Notes under the pieces: generated by a model
The model's input: the letters and a program-made list of their open reading frames with translations, nothing else
What the model was told of the DNA's origin: nothing
Database searches by the model: none
Position numbers and translations under genes: made by a program
Part shown: positions 1 to 6,603 of the stretch, piece by piece
Layout of the letters: every line of letters begins with the position of its first letter
How positions within the stretch are numbered: the first letter of the stretch is position 1
Assembly (NCBI GenBank): GCA_030639305.1
Contig: DAOWCY010000143.1
Location: 1-18,796, forward strand
Length of the DNA: 18,796 bases
From: JAGLQA01 sp023135565
Lineage (GTDB): Bacteria; Acidobacteriota; Aminicenantia; UBA2199
Direction of reading: 5' to 3'

Positions 1-97
1 CCCGGATATACAAATCTCTCTTTTTATGGTTTTTTACTACCTGGGAGGGGAGAAGATTAAAGGATTTTGTGGGTTATTTTGTGAACAAACGGCTCAC

Positions 98-132
98 TTT
101 ATCTGAGCAAAAGTGGGTCAATTTATCTGAGC
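98..132 (+). repeat. Short direct repeat TTTATCTGAGC x2
   Basis: The 11-mer TTTATCTGAGC occurs at 98-108 and 122-132, with starts 24 bases apart, in an otherwise unremarkable gene-free stretch (1-226). Short repeated blocks like this occur at the ends of some insertion sequences, so it may be a relic of an IS end, but no transposase coding sequence is visible here. Nothing else could be identified between 1 and 226. Confidence 0.35.
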
Positions 133-226
133 GCTATAGCCCCCCCATAGGATGAAAGACCCCAAGCAAGACTGTCGGCGGTTGTATCGCGCAGTAGGGC
201 CTAAAAAATCCTTTCAAATCAGGGGG

Positions 227-256
227 TTGATTTCTCATCTTCCTTTGTGATATATT
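227..256 (+). promoter_or_regulatory. Putative promoter of the nucleotidyltransferase gene pair
   Basis: TTGATT (227-232) and TATATT (251-256) are separated by 18 nt upstream of the gene starting at 293. TATACT at 259-264 is a possible alternative -10 without a clear -35. An AGAGGT ribosome-binding site sits 7 nt before the 293 start. Confidence 0.4.
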
Positions 257-292
257 ATTATACTATGCAATGTTTAGCAAGAGGTAATATCG

Positions 293-493
293 ATGAATGA
301 AGAAATTTCGCAGGGCTTCGAAGAGGAAACGATGGAAGCAAAAGCCCGCTGGTTCCAGTCGCTTTCTATGCCTGAACGTATGGAAATGTTATGCCAATTT
401 ACGAATTTGATCCTGGATATTAACCCGGGAATAGTAGAGAAAAAAGATGTTAGATCGATTACAGGACGTATTCGAGTGCTTGAGAAAGCATAA
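293..493 (+). CDS. Small protein upstream of nucleotidyltransferase (hypothetical)
   Basis: This 66-residue acidic/helical protein carries a KARWFQSLSMPERMEML segment around residues 17-33 and an NPGIVEKKD segment near 44-52. It has a good AGAGGT Shine-Dalgarno 7 nt upstream. The last 47 bases overlap the start of the nucleotidyltransferase gene in another frame, implying translational coupling. I do not recognise a named family. Its position before an MNT-type nucleotidyltransferase suggests a partner or antitoxin-like subunit, which is inference only. Confidence 0.6.
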   Translation: MNEEISQGFEEETMEAKARWFQSLSMPERMEMLCQFTNLILDINPGIVEKKDVRSITGRIRVLEKA

Positions 494-899
494 CGTAAAA
501 TACCTGGTCATCGGTGGGATTGCCGCTGTTCTATATGGCGTCCCGAGAGCTACCTTTGATCTCGATATTTTAATAGATGCCACGCCGGATAATGCGCAAA
601 ATTTGCTTATTGCTTTCCAGGAAGCCGGGTTAGGTACAGCTTTACTTACAACCGCGGACGAGCTGCTGGCGACGGAAGTGATGGTTTTTAAAGATCGTGT
701 CCGTATCGACGTGCAAACATCCACCCCCGGTATCGAATTTAAAGAAGCCTGGAAAAACAAAAACACTGTGCAATATCAAAACACTGATTTGAATGTGGTT
801 TCCAGGAGTGACCTGATCGCATCGAAAATTGCGGCGGGAAGAAAAGTAGACCTCGAAGATGTAGAATTATTGCAATTGGACAAGCAGGAAAAAAAGTAA
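447..899 (+). CDS. MNT-type nucleotidyltransferase (DUF6036/AbiEii-like)
   Basis: This 150-residue minimal nucleotidyltransferase has the polymerase-beta fold signature: GG at residues 23-24 in YLVIGGIAAVLYG, R-T-FDLD with metal-binding D38 and D40, and the third Asp in RIDVQ (D88). The C-terminal LIASKIAAGRKVDLEDVELL is typical of the small family that scans as AbiEii/DUF6036-like. Known relatives act as toxins or antitoxins by transferring nucleotides to tRNA or partner proteins. Here the overlap with the upstream small gene suggests a two-protein module. The substrate cannot be deduced. The start is the first ATG of the frame with a purine-rich stretch upstream. The gene ends just before a hairpin shared with the convergent ATPase gene. 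Confidence 0.75.
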   Translation: MLDRLQDVFECLRKHNVKYLVIGGIAAVLYGVPRATFDLDILIDATPDNAQNLLIAFQEAGLGTALLTTADELLATEVMVFKDRVRIDVQTSTPGIEFKEAWKNKNTVQYQNTDLNVVSRSDLIASKIAAGRKVDLEDVELLQLDKQEKK

Positions 900-928
900 A
901 GCGCAAGCCGGTTTCTTCGCTTATTTTT
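899..928 (+). terminator. Putative rho-independent terminator
   Basis: AAGCG-c-AAG pairs with CTT-CGCTT around a 7-nt loop and is followed by ATTTTT. It lies immediately after the nucleotidyltransferase stop and touches the stop codon of the convergent ATPase gene. The stem has one bulge, so strength is uncertain. Confidence 0.5.
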
Positions 929-2036
929 AGACAGCGCCGTCGAAATACAACCGGATCCCCCAGCGGTAACTCTCTCCCTGGGGAAAATATGTGGCCTCGG
1001 TGGGATCAAAATAAAGGATATTGTTCCTCACCATATCGGGAAGGAGTTCTTCTATTTCAGCAGTGGGTATGCCTTCCTTCATAAAATCTTTAATAAACGC
1101 ATGCCGCCTGTCTAAAAAAATGCGCAGCAGCGCTTCTTTTCGATTATCGACACCGATATAATAGGCGATAAGCCCTTTCATTTTCTTTTTATATAGGGTT
1201 AGGACTTCATCGATGGGATGCTCGAAAAAACGGGATAATAAATACTGGATTTCCCACACGCTGCCGCCTACCAGTTCCCATATTTTCCCGGCATCCTCTT
1301 CGGTCAGGGTGTAATCTTTTATTTTCGAATATTTTTTTAGGTTACGCAGCCAGTCCATCACGTCTTCTTTGTTTAAGTAATCGACTTTGTAGAATTCCGA
1401 TGCTTTTTTTAGTTTCGAATCGGTATACACCCTGTTAATGAAATAGCCGTCCGAAGAGGCAACCATGATGTGAGCAAGATGGGATTCTTTTGTCATGGCT
1501 ACGAAAAAATTAAAAAGTTCGATAATTAAACGCCGCTGGCGGCCATTAGACAAATAAATATTGTCTAATGCTTGTAGTTCATCGATAATCAAAACCGGTT
1601 TTATCCCTTTTTTTTTAAGCCGGATAAATTCTTTTTCCATAACCTTGAAGGGATCGACTTTGCCCTGGCGGATTTTTCTTTCGATCTCAGAGTCGATTTT
1701 AAAAAAACCCACATTAATACCGGCCGATAGTTTACCCGCCTTGTTTTTTTCGTCTTCAACATTAAAAAGTACGCTGAGAAAATCATTGTAATCGACTGTC
1801 TCGGGGAATTCGGTCAACATTTTCCGCAAATTCAGGAATTTCACATCTAATTTTTGCTCGACTTCTACTTGTTCCAGGAATTTATACAGCAGTGTGGTTT
1901 TTCCCGAGGATTTGGGGCCGTGGATAAAAAGAATTTCAGACGGTTCTTTGTCGATGAAACTTCTTAAGTCTTTTAGCTCTACTTCACGGTTTATGAAGGC
2001 GGCGTACTGTTTATAATTCAGCTTATCGTTTCCCAT
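927..2036 (-). CDS. AAA ATPase, archaeal-type (ATPase_2-like)
   Basis: This 369-residue P-loop ATPase opens with AFINREVELKDL (residues 13-24), the motif typical of the archaeal-ATPase_2 clade of STAND-like NTPases. Walker A is GPKSSGKTT (40-48) and Walker B is PVLIIDE (147-153), followed by a sensor-like VASSDG stretch. Beyond about residue 230 it has a helical, winged-helix-like C-terminal region. Homologues are often found near mobile or defence genes, but their function is poorly known; this one could be a stand-alone regulator or a toxin-antitoxin-like ATPase. It is convergent with the nucleotidyltransferase gene. No Shine-Dalgarno precedes the ATG; instead a -10 box lies 6 nt upstream, so the mRNA is probably leaderless. 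Confidence 0.8.
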   Translation of the reverse strand: MGNDKLNYKQYAAFINREVELKDLRSFIDKEPSEILFIHGPKSSGKTTLLYKFLEQVEVEQKLDVKFLNLRKMLTEFPETVDYNDFLSVLFNVEDEKNKAGKLSAGINVGFFKIDSEIERKIRQGKVDPFKVMEKEFIRLKKKGIKPVLIIDELQALDNIYLSNGRQRRLIIELFNFFVAMTKESHLAHIMVASSDGYFINRVYTDSKLKKASEFYKVDYLNKEDVMDWLRNLKKYSKIKDYTLTEEDAGKIWELVGGSVWEIQYLLSRFFEHPIDEVLTLYKKKMKGLIAYYIGVDNRKEALLRIFLDRRHAFIKDFMKEGIPTAEIEELLPDMVRNNILYFDPTEATYFPQGESYRWGIRLYFDGAV

Positions 2037-2042
2037 GATTGA

Positions 2043-2071
2043 ATTATAATACTAAAAGCTTTTTTTTGCAA
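2043..2071 (-). promoter_or_regulatory. Leaderless promoter of the AAA ATPase gene
   Basis: On the minus strand TTGCAA (2066-2071), a 17-nt spacer and a perfect TATAAT (2043-2048) are followed by only 6 nt and then the ATG at 2036. A transcription start 6-8 nt after the -10 would fall on the start codon itself. Confidence 0.65.
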
Positions 2072-2080
2072 TAACAAACT

Positions 2081-2105
2081 AAAAATCAAAACCCGGCCAG
2101 CCTGG
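2081..2105 (-). terminator. Possible terminator after the PilT-like gene
   Basis: Reading the minus strand, an imperfect GC-rich hairpin (CCAGG...CCGGG, 2092-2105) is followed by TTTTGATTTTT. It lies between the PilT-like gene and the separately promoted ATPase gene. The stem is short with one mismatch, so the call is tentative. Confidence 0.35.
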
Positions 2106-2108
2106 TTT

Positions 2109-3218
2109 TCACTTCTTGAAAAATGGGCTGCCCAGGCTCGCTGCCCCCCTTTCAATAAGCTTATTCAGATAATCCTCATCGATCTCAGAACTTGCAAAGT
2201 TTTTGATAGTCTTCAGGGAGCAGTAACGGTCAAAGTAAAGATTCGCAAGAGATTTTTCCATGGGAATATTTTGGCCGTCTGAGTAATCCCCTGAAAAGGC
2301 TTTTTTCAATTCACTGAGGCGGTCTATTTCTATCAGGGTTCTTACCTCTTTGCTACAGCGCATAAATTCAAAGGCAAGCGCCCGCTCCTTCCCGAATTCT
2401 TTTGGGAGTAATCCCTGGCACAATATCCAGTTCAAACGTTTTGAAAGAAGAGTCAAGATATGTTTCCTATCTTCATGTGACCACTCGTAAAGAATATTTT
2501 GAATTACTGTTTCGACGGATTGACCGAATACCGTGGCATAGCAATAGAGACCGCAGCGGGCGGCAAAAAAGAGGGCTTCAAGTCCATCCCGGCCATATAT
2601 TCCATCGATGGCAACGCAGTCGGTTTCCATGGAAAATATCGCTAATTCCACTGCCTGCTTCAAATCCGTCATGCCGGGTCCAATGACGATATCTTCAACT
2701 ATGCCTCTCTTATGACGACAATCAGGAAAATTTCCAGTATGAATAATACATATTTTAAAAGTCTCTTCAATATTAATTCTATCGATCATGGTTGCCAACG
2801 TACTTGAGCGGCCGGACCTGGCGGAACCGGATATTAGGTGAATACCTGGAAAATTGTCTAAATTCAGGTATTTAGAAGGTAAATCATGCCTCTTTGAGTT
2901 ATGGGTAGGGTAGCGAATACTATTTATAACAGCCCCTCCTATTGTTCCCTTCTTATACCATTTAGCAAGGAACTTTCCAAGACCAGGAATACGAAAAAAA
3001 AATGTTACATAACCTGTGTTAAGGAATGTTGTCTTCTCTTTCTCTGTAGAAAATTCGGATAAGTTTTTTTCAATTTCCGATTCATCCAGTGGAAGATGGT
3101 TTAAGCGCTTCATATGCCCGAAGCGCCGAATAGCTGGGAATGCTCTGTGTGTCAGGAAAAGAGAATCTGCACCTTCCTCTATCATTTTCTTTAATAAACC
3201 GGTTAACGGTAATGCCAA
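2109..3218 (-). CDS. Degenerate PilT/PilU-like pseudo-ATPase
   Basis: This 369-residue protein keeps the full layout of a twitching-motility (PilT/PilU) secretion ATPase. The PAS-like N-terminal domain (LLKKMIEEGADSLFLT, residues 8-23; IPGLGKF, 77-83) is followed by a RecA-like core and the C-terminal QGLLPKEFGKERALAFE segment (268-284). The catalytic motifs are eroded. Walker A is GSARSGRSS (131-139), with Arg137 in place of the essential Lys. The Asp-box IEDPIE is absent. The Walker B GEMRD is replaced by GIYGRD (206-211), losing the Glu, and the His-box TLHT reads TVFG. It is therefore probably ATPase-dead and may be a structural or regulatory subunit. The start is TTG, one base after the stop of the pentapeptide gene, with AGAGGT inside that gene's last codons as ribosome-binding site. 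This start fits the usual PilT N-terminus better than the ATG at residue 12. Confidence 0.8.
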   Translation of the reverse strand: MALPLTGLLKKMIEEGADSLFLTHRAFPAIRRFGHMKRLNHLPLDESEIEKNLSEFSTEKEKTTFLNTGYVTFFFRIPGLGKFLAKWYKKGTIGGAVINSIRYPTHNSKRHDLPSKYLNLDNFPGIHLISGSARSGRSSTLATMIDRINIEETFKICIIHTGNFPDCRHKRGIVEDIVIGPGMTDLKQAVELAIFSMETDCVAIDGIYGRDGLEALFFAARCGLYCYATVFGQSVETVIQNILYEWSHEDRKHILTLLSKRLNWILCQGLLPKEFGKERALAFEFMRCSKEVRTLIEIDRLSELKKAFSGDYSDGQNIPMEKSLANLYFDRYCSLKTIKNFASSEIDEDYLNKLIERGAASLGSPFFKK

Positions 3219-3219
3219 G

Positions 3220-4656
3220 TTATTTACCTCTTTTTGATTTTTTTTGTTTTTGCTTTGGGGCGTTTGGGGATGATCTCTCCTTTTTTAAGATTGTATTCTC
3301 TAAAATGCTCCTATCTAATTTAGCGCCGGTCAAATCAGCCTTAAAAAGGTTCGCATGATTCAAATCCGCATCGCGCATATCCGTTTCCACCAGGGAAGCA
3401 TTAACAAGCACTGCTCTCCGAAACTGTGCTCTTCGCAAATTCGCGCCTTTTAGTTTGGCGCTGTAGAAATTTGCATTATTGAAAACGGCGGCCTCCAGGT
3501 TCGCTCCTTCGATGACAGCATGGCTGAGGTCGGCTCCCGTAAACTGGCTCCAACGGGCCACCACACCAGTCATTATGGCACCCTGCAGGTCTGCTTTCTC
3601 CAGGAATGCGCCGGAAATTTGGGCCTGGCTCAAGTTTGCATTACGTAGATCGGCATGGTTTAGATTGAAGCCCTCTAAGTTGGATTTTGACAGGTCCGCG
3701 CCTGCCAGTTGGAGTTCTCTCGCAAAGGGAAATGTTAGTAAAGGATAAAGAATTTTTACTTTGTAAATCTTTACATGTTCCCCCAGGAAGGAATTAGAAA
3801 CGGGCTTTCCCTGGAATAGTACAATGCTTTTATCGATAAAAACAAAAATTAGATATATAAGAAGAAACCAGAGATAGCGGTTTTGATATCTATACTCCGC
3901 TTTGCGGCGCCGGATCTGGAGAAAAACCATAAAGAATGTGGTGAAAAGCAAAACGAAGAAAGGCGTCGCGGCATTGGGTTGGGGAATCGACTTCCAATAA
4001 AAGAAAGCCAGGACTAACGGCGCCTGCCAATAAAGCATGAAAAGGGATAGAAGTTGGGCATTCCTGTAAGGTAAATTAAAAAGTACCGGTAGTTGCGAAC
4101 CCTCTTCTGGTTTGTCTATTAGCCTTAAATGGCCGAAAAAAATGTGAAGGTAGATCAGTAGACCGGTTAACATAATCGGAGCAGTGACCAGGAAGGTCTT
4201 GAAATCAACCTCGACATTTGCAAAAGGTAATTTAATGGCGGCATTGGTGGTGAGCAGCTTTACGTCGCCGGCTGACAATGCAAGCACGCAGAAAAGACAT
4301 AAGGCCGTCAGTCCCAACATGGCACGGCGAACTGTCCGGGAAGTTTCCTCATGCTGGCGCTTTCGCTCGTCCTCATCTCTATTGATCTTAATGGGCAGAA
4401 TCGGGAACCACCATTTTGCCGGAGTTTTCGCTCTGTCTTTTAGTTTTTCCGATAAAGTTTTTTGGGGAAACATTGACTCCATGTATTTCTTTTCTTTGAG
4501 TTCAAATCTTTTAATTTTTAATTCTTTGGGATCGGGAAATAAAAGATTGACACTAATTAATTTTATTTGCTCCTCGCTTATCTTGGTTTTTAATTTTGGC
4601 TGATTGCGGGATAAAAGGTTGACACGTATTTTTTTTATTTTTCCCTTGCTTTTCAT
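3220..4656 (-). CDS. Membrane protein with C-terminal pentapeptide repeats
   Basis: A roughly 478-residue protein. The N-terminal 110 residues are basic and cytoplasmic and contain a short internal duplication (IRVNLLSRNQPKLKTK versus ISVNLLFPDPKELKIK). Five hydrophobic segments follow, near 113-131, 156-176, 203-222, 233-249 and 263-282. From about 316 to 455 there is a run of A(D/N)LxxA pentapeptide repeats (for example GADLS, NANLS, GANLR, NADL-type), which should form a right-handed quadrilateral beta-helix. The tail is very basic (KQKKSKRGK). The two end signals couple it to the PilT-like gene, so the two products probably act together at the inner membrane. The ATG at 4654-4656 was preferred to an adjacent TTG at 4657-4659. 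The ribosome-binding site is weak. Function is unknown. Confidence 0.8.
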   Translation of the reverse strand: MKSKGKIKKIRVNLLSRNQPKLKTKISEEQIKLISVNLLFPDPKELKIKRFELKEKKYMESMFPQKTLSEKLKDRAKTPAKWWFPILPIKINRDEDERKRQHEETSRTVRRAMLGLTALCLFCVLALSAGDVKLLTTNAAIKLPFANVEVDFKTFLVTAPIMLTGLLIYLHIFFGHLRLIDKPEEGSQLPVLFNLPYRNAQLLSLFMLYWQAPLVLAFFYWKSIPQPNAATPFFVLLFTTFFMVFLQIRRRKAEYRYQNRYLWFLLIYLIFVFIDKSIVLFQGKPVSNSFLGEHVKIYKVKILYPLLTFPFARELQLAGADLSKSNLEGFNLNHADLRNANLSQAQISGAFLEKADLQGAIMTGVVARWSQFTGADLSHAVIEGANLEAAVFNNANFYSAKLKGANLRRAQFRRAVLVNASLVETDMRDADLNHANLFKADLTGAKLDRSILENTILKKERSSPNAPKQKQKKSKRGK

Positions 4657-4712
4657 CAAAAAGTTATTCCCGATACTGTTTCATCCAAAGGCCATTGAAT
4701 CACTTAAAATAT

Positions 4713-4741
4713 ATTCTACCGGATTAAAATTCTTTTGTCAA
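4713..4741 (-). promoter_or_regulatory. Promoter of the pentapeptide/PilT-like operon
   Basis: On the minus strand TTGACA (4736-4741), a 17-nt spacer and TAGAAT (4713-4718) precede the pentapeptide gene with a leader of about 50 nt. The -35 is a perfect consensus and the -10 has one mismatch. Confidence 0.7.
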
Positions 4742-4777
4742 TTTTTTCCGGATTATCTTCACAGCAAACGAAAAGAG

Positions 4778-4990
4778 TTAACCGGATGATGACGGCGCTG
4801 CCGGTTCCGGCCTAACCACTTCCATGTCCCGGTGGTGTTTCTTTTTTAAGACGCTTTTTGTATTTATCAATTTGTTTGTGCTTTTCTTCCAGAAATCCAA
4901 CTCTTCTTCCTTTGAAAAACCGCCGGTTTTTTTTACTATTTTTTGTGCGTTTTTATGTTTCATCTCTACGCAGTCAAACTTCTTCTTCAT
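4778..4990 (-). CDS. Small conserved-type hypothetical protein
   Basis: This 70-residue protein begins MKKKFDCVEMKHKNAQKI and contains FSKEEELDFWKK, a pattern I associate with small uncharacterised proteins that sit next to type II toxin-antitoxin genes. The C-terminus is low-complexity (RPEPAAPSSSG). A near-perfect Shine-Dalgarno GGAGGTGAT lies at 4996-5004, 5 nt before the ATG. That ATG overlaps the TGA of a 46-residue frame upstream (ATGA). Function is unknown; an antitoxin-like role is inference from context. Confidence 0.65.
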   Translation of the reverse strand: MKKKFDCVEMKHKNAQKIVKKTGGFSKEEELDFWKKSTNKLINTKSVLKKKHHRDMEVVRPEPAAPSSSG

Positions 4991-5127
4991 ATCTTATCAC
5001 CTCCAATGGAGAGTACAAATTCTTCAGCTTCCTCTTTTCGTAGACGCTCTCCTTTATTTTGGAGCCGCTGGGGGAATGCCGTTCGACGCCGTGGGCTTGC
5101 TCCCGCGTTTATACCGGGATTTATCAT
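4987..5127 (-). CDS. Possible 46-residue ORF coupled to the next gene
   Basis: An open frame begins at an ATG (5125-5127), starts MINPGINAGASPRRR, ends EEAEEFVLSIGGDKI, and stops with TGA overlapping the ATG of the following gene by ATGA. The overlap looks like an operon junction, and the acidic/helical C-terminal half resembles genuine coding sequence. The N-terminal half (GASPRRR) resembles translated GC-rich intergenic repeat. No ribosome-binding site was seen, so this may instead be the 3' remnant of a decayed toxin gene. Confidence 0.3.
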   Translation of the reverse strand: MINPGINAGASPRRRTAFPQRLQNKGERLRKEEAEEFVLSIGGDKI

Positions 5128-5165
5128 ATAAAAGGATTTATGATCTTCAACCGGCCTTCAAAACT

Positions 5166-5399
5166 TTATCTCTCATGAAGTTCTTCCCGGCTAAATGTTT
5201 TTATCTTTTTCACCTTGATGGGATTTTCATACAATTTCTTATACTTCTCCCGCTGCCGGACACCCCGGTTTTCAGTACCGGCGTTTGTGCCCGGGGCCGG
5301 TAAAATAATCACCTCTACGGGAGCCTGCCGCAGCTTTTCAGGGATATTTATTATCCCGTTTAGGCGGTCAGGTTCAAGTATTTCTCGTACAAAATCCAT
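5166..5399 (-). CDS. Antitoxin-like small protein
   Basis: This 77-residue protein begins MDFVREILEPDRLNGIINIPEKL and continues VEVIILPAPG, a pattern of small antitoxins with an AbrB/DUF2281-like beta-rich N-terminus. A charged C-terminal tail ends FSREELHER. The ribosome-binding site AGGAG lies about 8 nt upstream and a good promoter overlaps the intergenic region. The usual downstream PIN or RelE toxin gene is missing: only the 46-residue frame and the FDCVEM protein follow, so this may be an orphan antitoxin or part of an atypical module. Confidence 0.65.
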   Translation of the reverse strand: MDFVREILEPDRLNGIINIPEKLRQAPVEVIILPAPGTNAGTENRGVRQREKYKKLYENPIKVKKIKTFSREELHER

Positions 5400-5420
5400 T
5401 TTTTTCTCCTATACAACTTA

Positions 5421-5449
5421 TATATGCAATATTTTTCCTGGTTTGTCAA
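5421..5449 (-). promoter_or_regulatory. Promoter of the antitoxin-like gene
   Basis: On the minus strand TTGACA (5444-5449), a 17-nt spacer and CATATA (5421-5426) give a leader of roughly 15 nt containing AGGAG. The -35 is a perfect match and the -10 is moderate. Confidence 0.55.
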
Positions 5450-5607
5450 GCACGAAACCCAAAAAGTCCCGGACCGAAAGGGGGAAATATACAGGGACCG
5501 GCAAGAATGCCACTCCCCGTCATTTAGTGAAATTGTGGCGATTGCTCACGTGGAGATACCGGAAACGGCAAGTTCTTTTTTCTCGCTACCTAAAACAAAG
5601 ATTTTTA

Positions 5608-5636
5608 TTGACAGGGAGACGAAATCTGAATATAAT
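5608..5636 (+). promoter_or_regulatory. Consensus sigma-70-type promoter of the HicB-like/PIN module
   Basis: TTGACA (5608-5613), exactly 17 nt, then TATAAT (5631-5636): a perfect consensus at both boxes, about 30 nt before the antitoxin ATG. It diverges from the minus-strand promoter at 5421-5449. Nothing gene-like was recognised in the rest of 5450-5607. Confidence 0.85.
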
Positions 5637-5665
5637 ATTAATGTAAACAATCAAAAAGGCTGAAC

Positions 5666-5962
5666 ATGAAATATACGGTAATACTAACAGAAAAAACAGA
5701 TGGCAATATCCATCTTTCAGTTCCAGGCTTGCCGGATTGCACCGTCGATGCCGGAACCAGGGATGAAGCCCTTAATATAGCCCGGGAAAACATCAATACA
5801 ATCATCGACCGCAGCGAAATCGTGCAACTCGATGTGCCCGCGGAACCGAGATCGGGAAGCTTCCAATTTGATACTCCATGGGAGTGGTTCGGAGCGTTCA
5901 AAACAGATTCCACATGGGGGAAATTGTTCGATGAAATCGAAGAGCAGCGGAATCGTATGTAA
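5666..5962 (+). CDS. HicB-like antitoxin of a PIN toxin module
   Basis: This 98-residue protein has the partial RNase-H-like HicB fold at residues 1-50 (MKYTVILTEKTDGNIHLSVPGLPDCTVDAGTRDEAL). It lacks the usual C-terminal ribbon-helix-helix. The last 40 residues instead hold PWEWFGAFKTDSTWGKLFDEIEEQRNRM-type sequence, characteristic of HicB-like proteins that pair with PIN ribonucleases. The role would be to neutralise the toxin encoded 17 nt downstream and probably to autoregulate. It is expressed from the perfect promoter just upstream. Confidence 0.8.
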   Translation: MKYTVILTEKTDGNIHLSVPGLPDCTVDAGTRDEALNIARENINTIIDRSEIVQLDVPAEPRSGSFQFDTPWEWFGAFKTDSTWGKLFDEIEEQRNRM

Positions 5963-5979
5963 GGGTACAACGATAACAT

Positions 5980-6408
5980 ATGTTTCTATGGGATTCTAAC
6001 ATACTGCGGTGTTTTGGGGAAGGAAACCCGACTCTTCAACAATATCTAAGCTTAACCCCCTGGTCAGAAATTGCTTTACCATCGGTTGTCGCAGCCGAAG
6101 TATTACGCGGTCGCTGCGATTTCGCTCTCAAAGCAGTACCTTCAAAAGCGCCATTCGCTCACCGGCTTCTCATGGAGACACATCAGCTTTTGTCCCGGTT
6201 CAATGTGGTCGTGTTTGACGAAGAGTGTGTCGAGGTCATGGAGAATTTGCGGCGTAAACATACAACTCACAAATGTTATGCCGATATGATGATAGCTGCT
6301 GTAGCTATATCCGGCAATCACATTGTGGTTACACGCAATCAAAAACACTTCGCAAAGTTTTTACCAAAAGATCAACTTGCCAACTGGGTAGATGAATTCC
6401 ATAGTTAA
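5980..6408 (+). CDS. PIN-domain ribonuclease toxin (VapC-like)
   Basis: This 142-residue PIN domain shows the acidic metal-binding set: D5 in FLWDSNILRCF, E40 in AAEVLRG, D102 in YADMMIAA, and a VTRNQKHF motif (N120) as the fourth position. The family cleaves RNA, often tRNA or rRNA. It lies 17 nt after the HicB-like antitoxin gene, with only a weak AAGGG ribosome-binding site, so it is probably translated less than the antitoxin. Length and motifs look complete. Confidence 0.85.
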   Translation: MFLWDSNILRCFGEGNPTLQQYLSLTPWSEIALPSVVAAEVLRGRCDFALKAVPSKAPFAHRLLMETHQLLSRFNVVVFDEECVEVMENLRRKHTTHKCYADMMIAAVAISGNHIVVTRNQKHFAKFLPKDQLANWVDEFHS

Positions 6409-6493
6409 GCCTGCTTTGCCGCAAAATTTGCACATTCTCATCCACCGCCCCCCTCTCTTTTTCCCTTTTTCGCCATTATTATAAATTTTTTTG

Positions 6494-6522
6494 TTGACAT
6501 TTTAAAAATCCGATACTATACT
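6494..6522 (+). promoter_or_regulatory. Promoter of the Ser/Thr kinase gene
   Basis: TTGACA (6494-6499), 17 nt, then TATACT (6517-6522). The leader is about 75 nt and ends in a strong AAGGAGGT (6590-6597). Confidence 0.8.
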
Positions 6523-6603
6523 ATACCTAAATGGTTAACTTTGTTCGTTTCCATTTAATTTTTTTTGCTTTTCCTGGATATCCAGGATGAAGGAGGTTTA
6601 ATC

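Noticed and set aside
2109..3218. Functional PilT retraction ATPase
   Set aside because: Loss of Walker A Lys, Walker B Glu, Asp-box and His-box, and no pilus genes in the window.
4824..5303. 159-residue plus-strand open frame
   Set aside because: It runs antisense to two better-supported small genes with ribosome-binding sites, and its sequence is Phe/Leu/Ser-rich shadow translation.
5424..5663. 79-residue plus-strand frame upstream of the HicB-like gene
   Set aside because: It spans both divergent promoters and has no ribosome-binding site; no recognisable motif.
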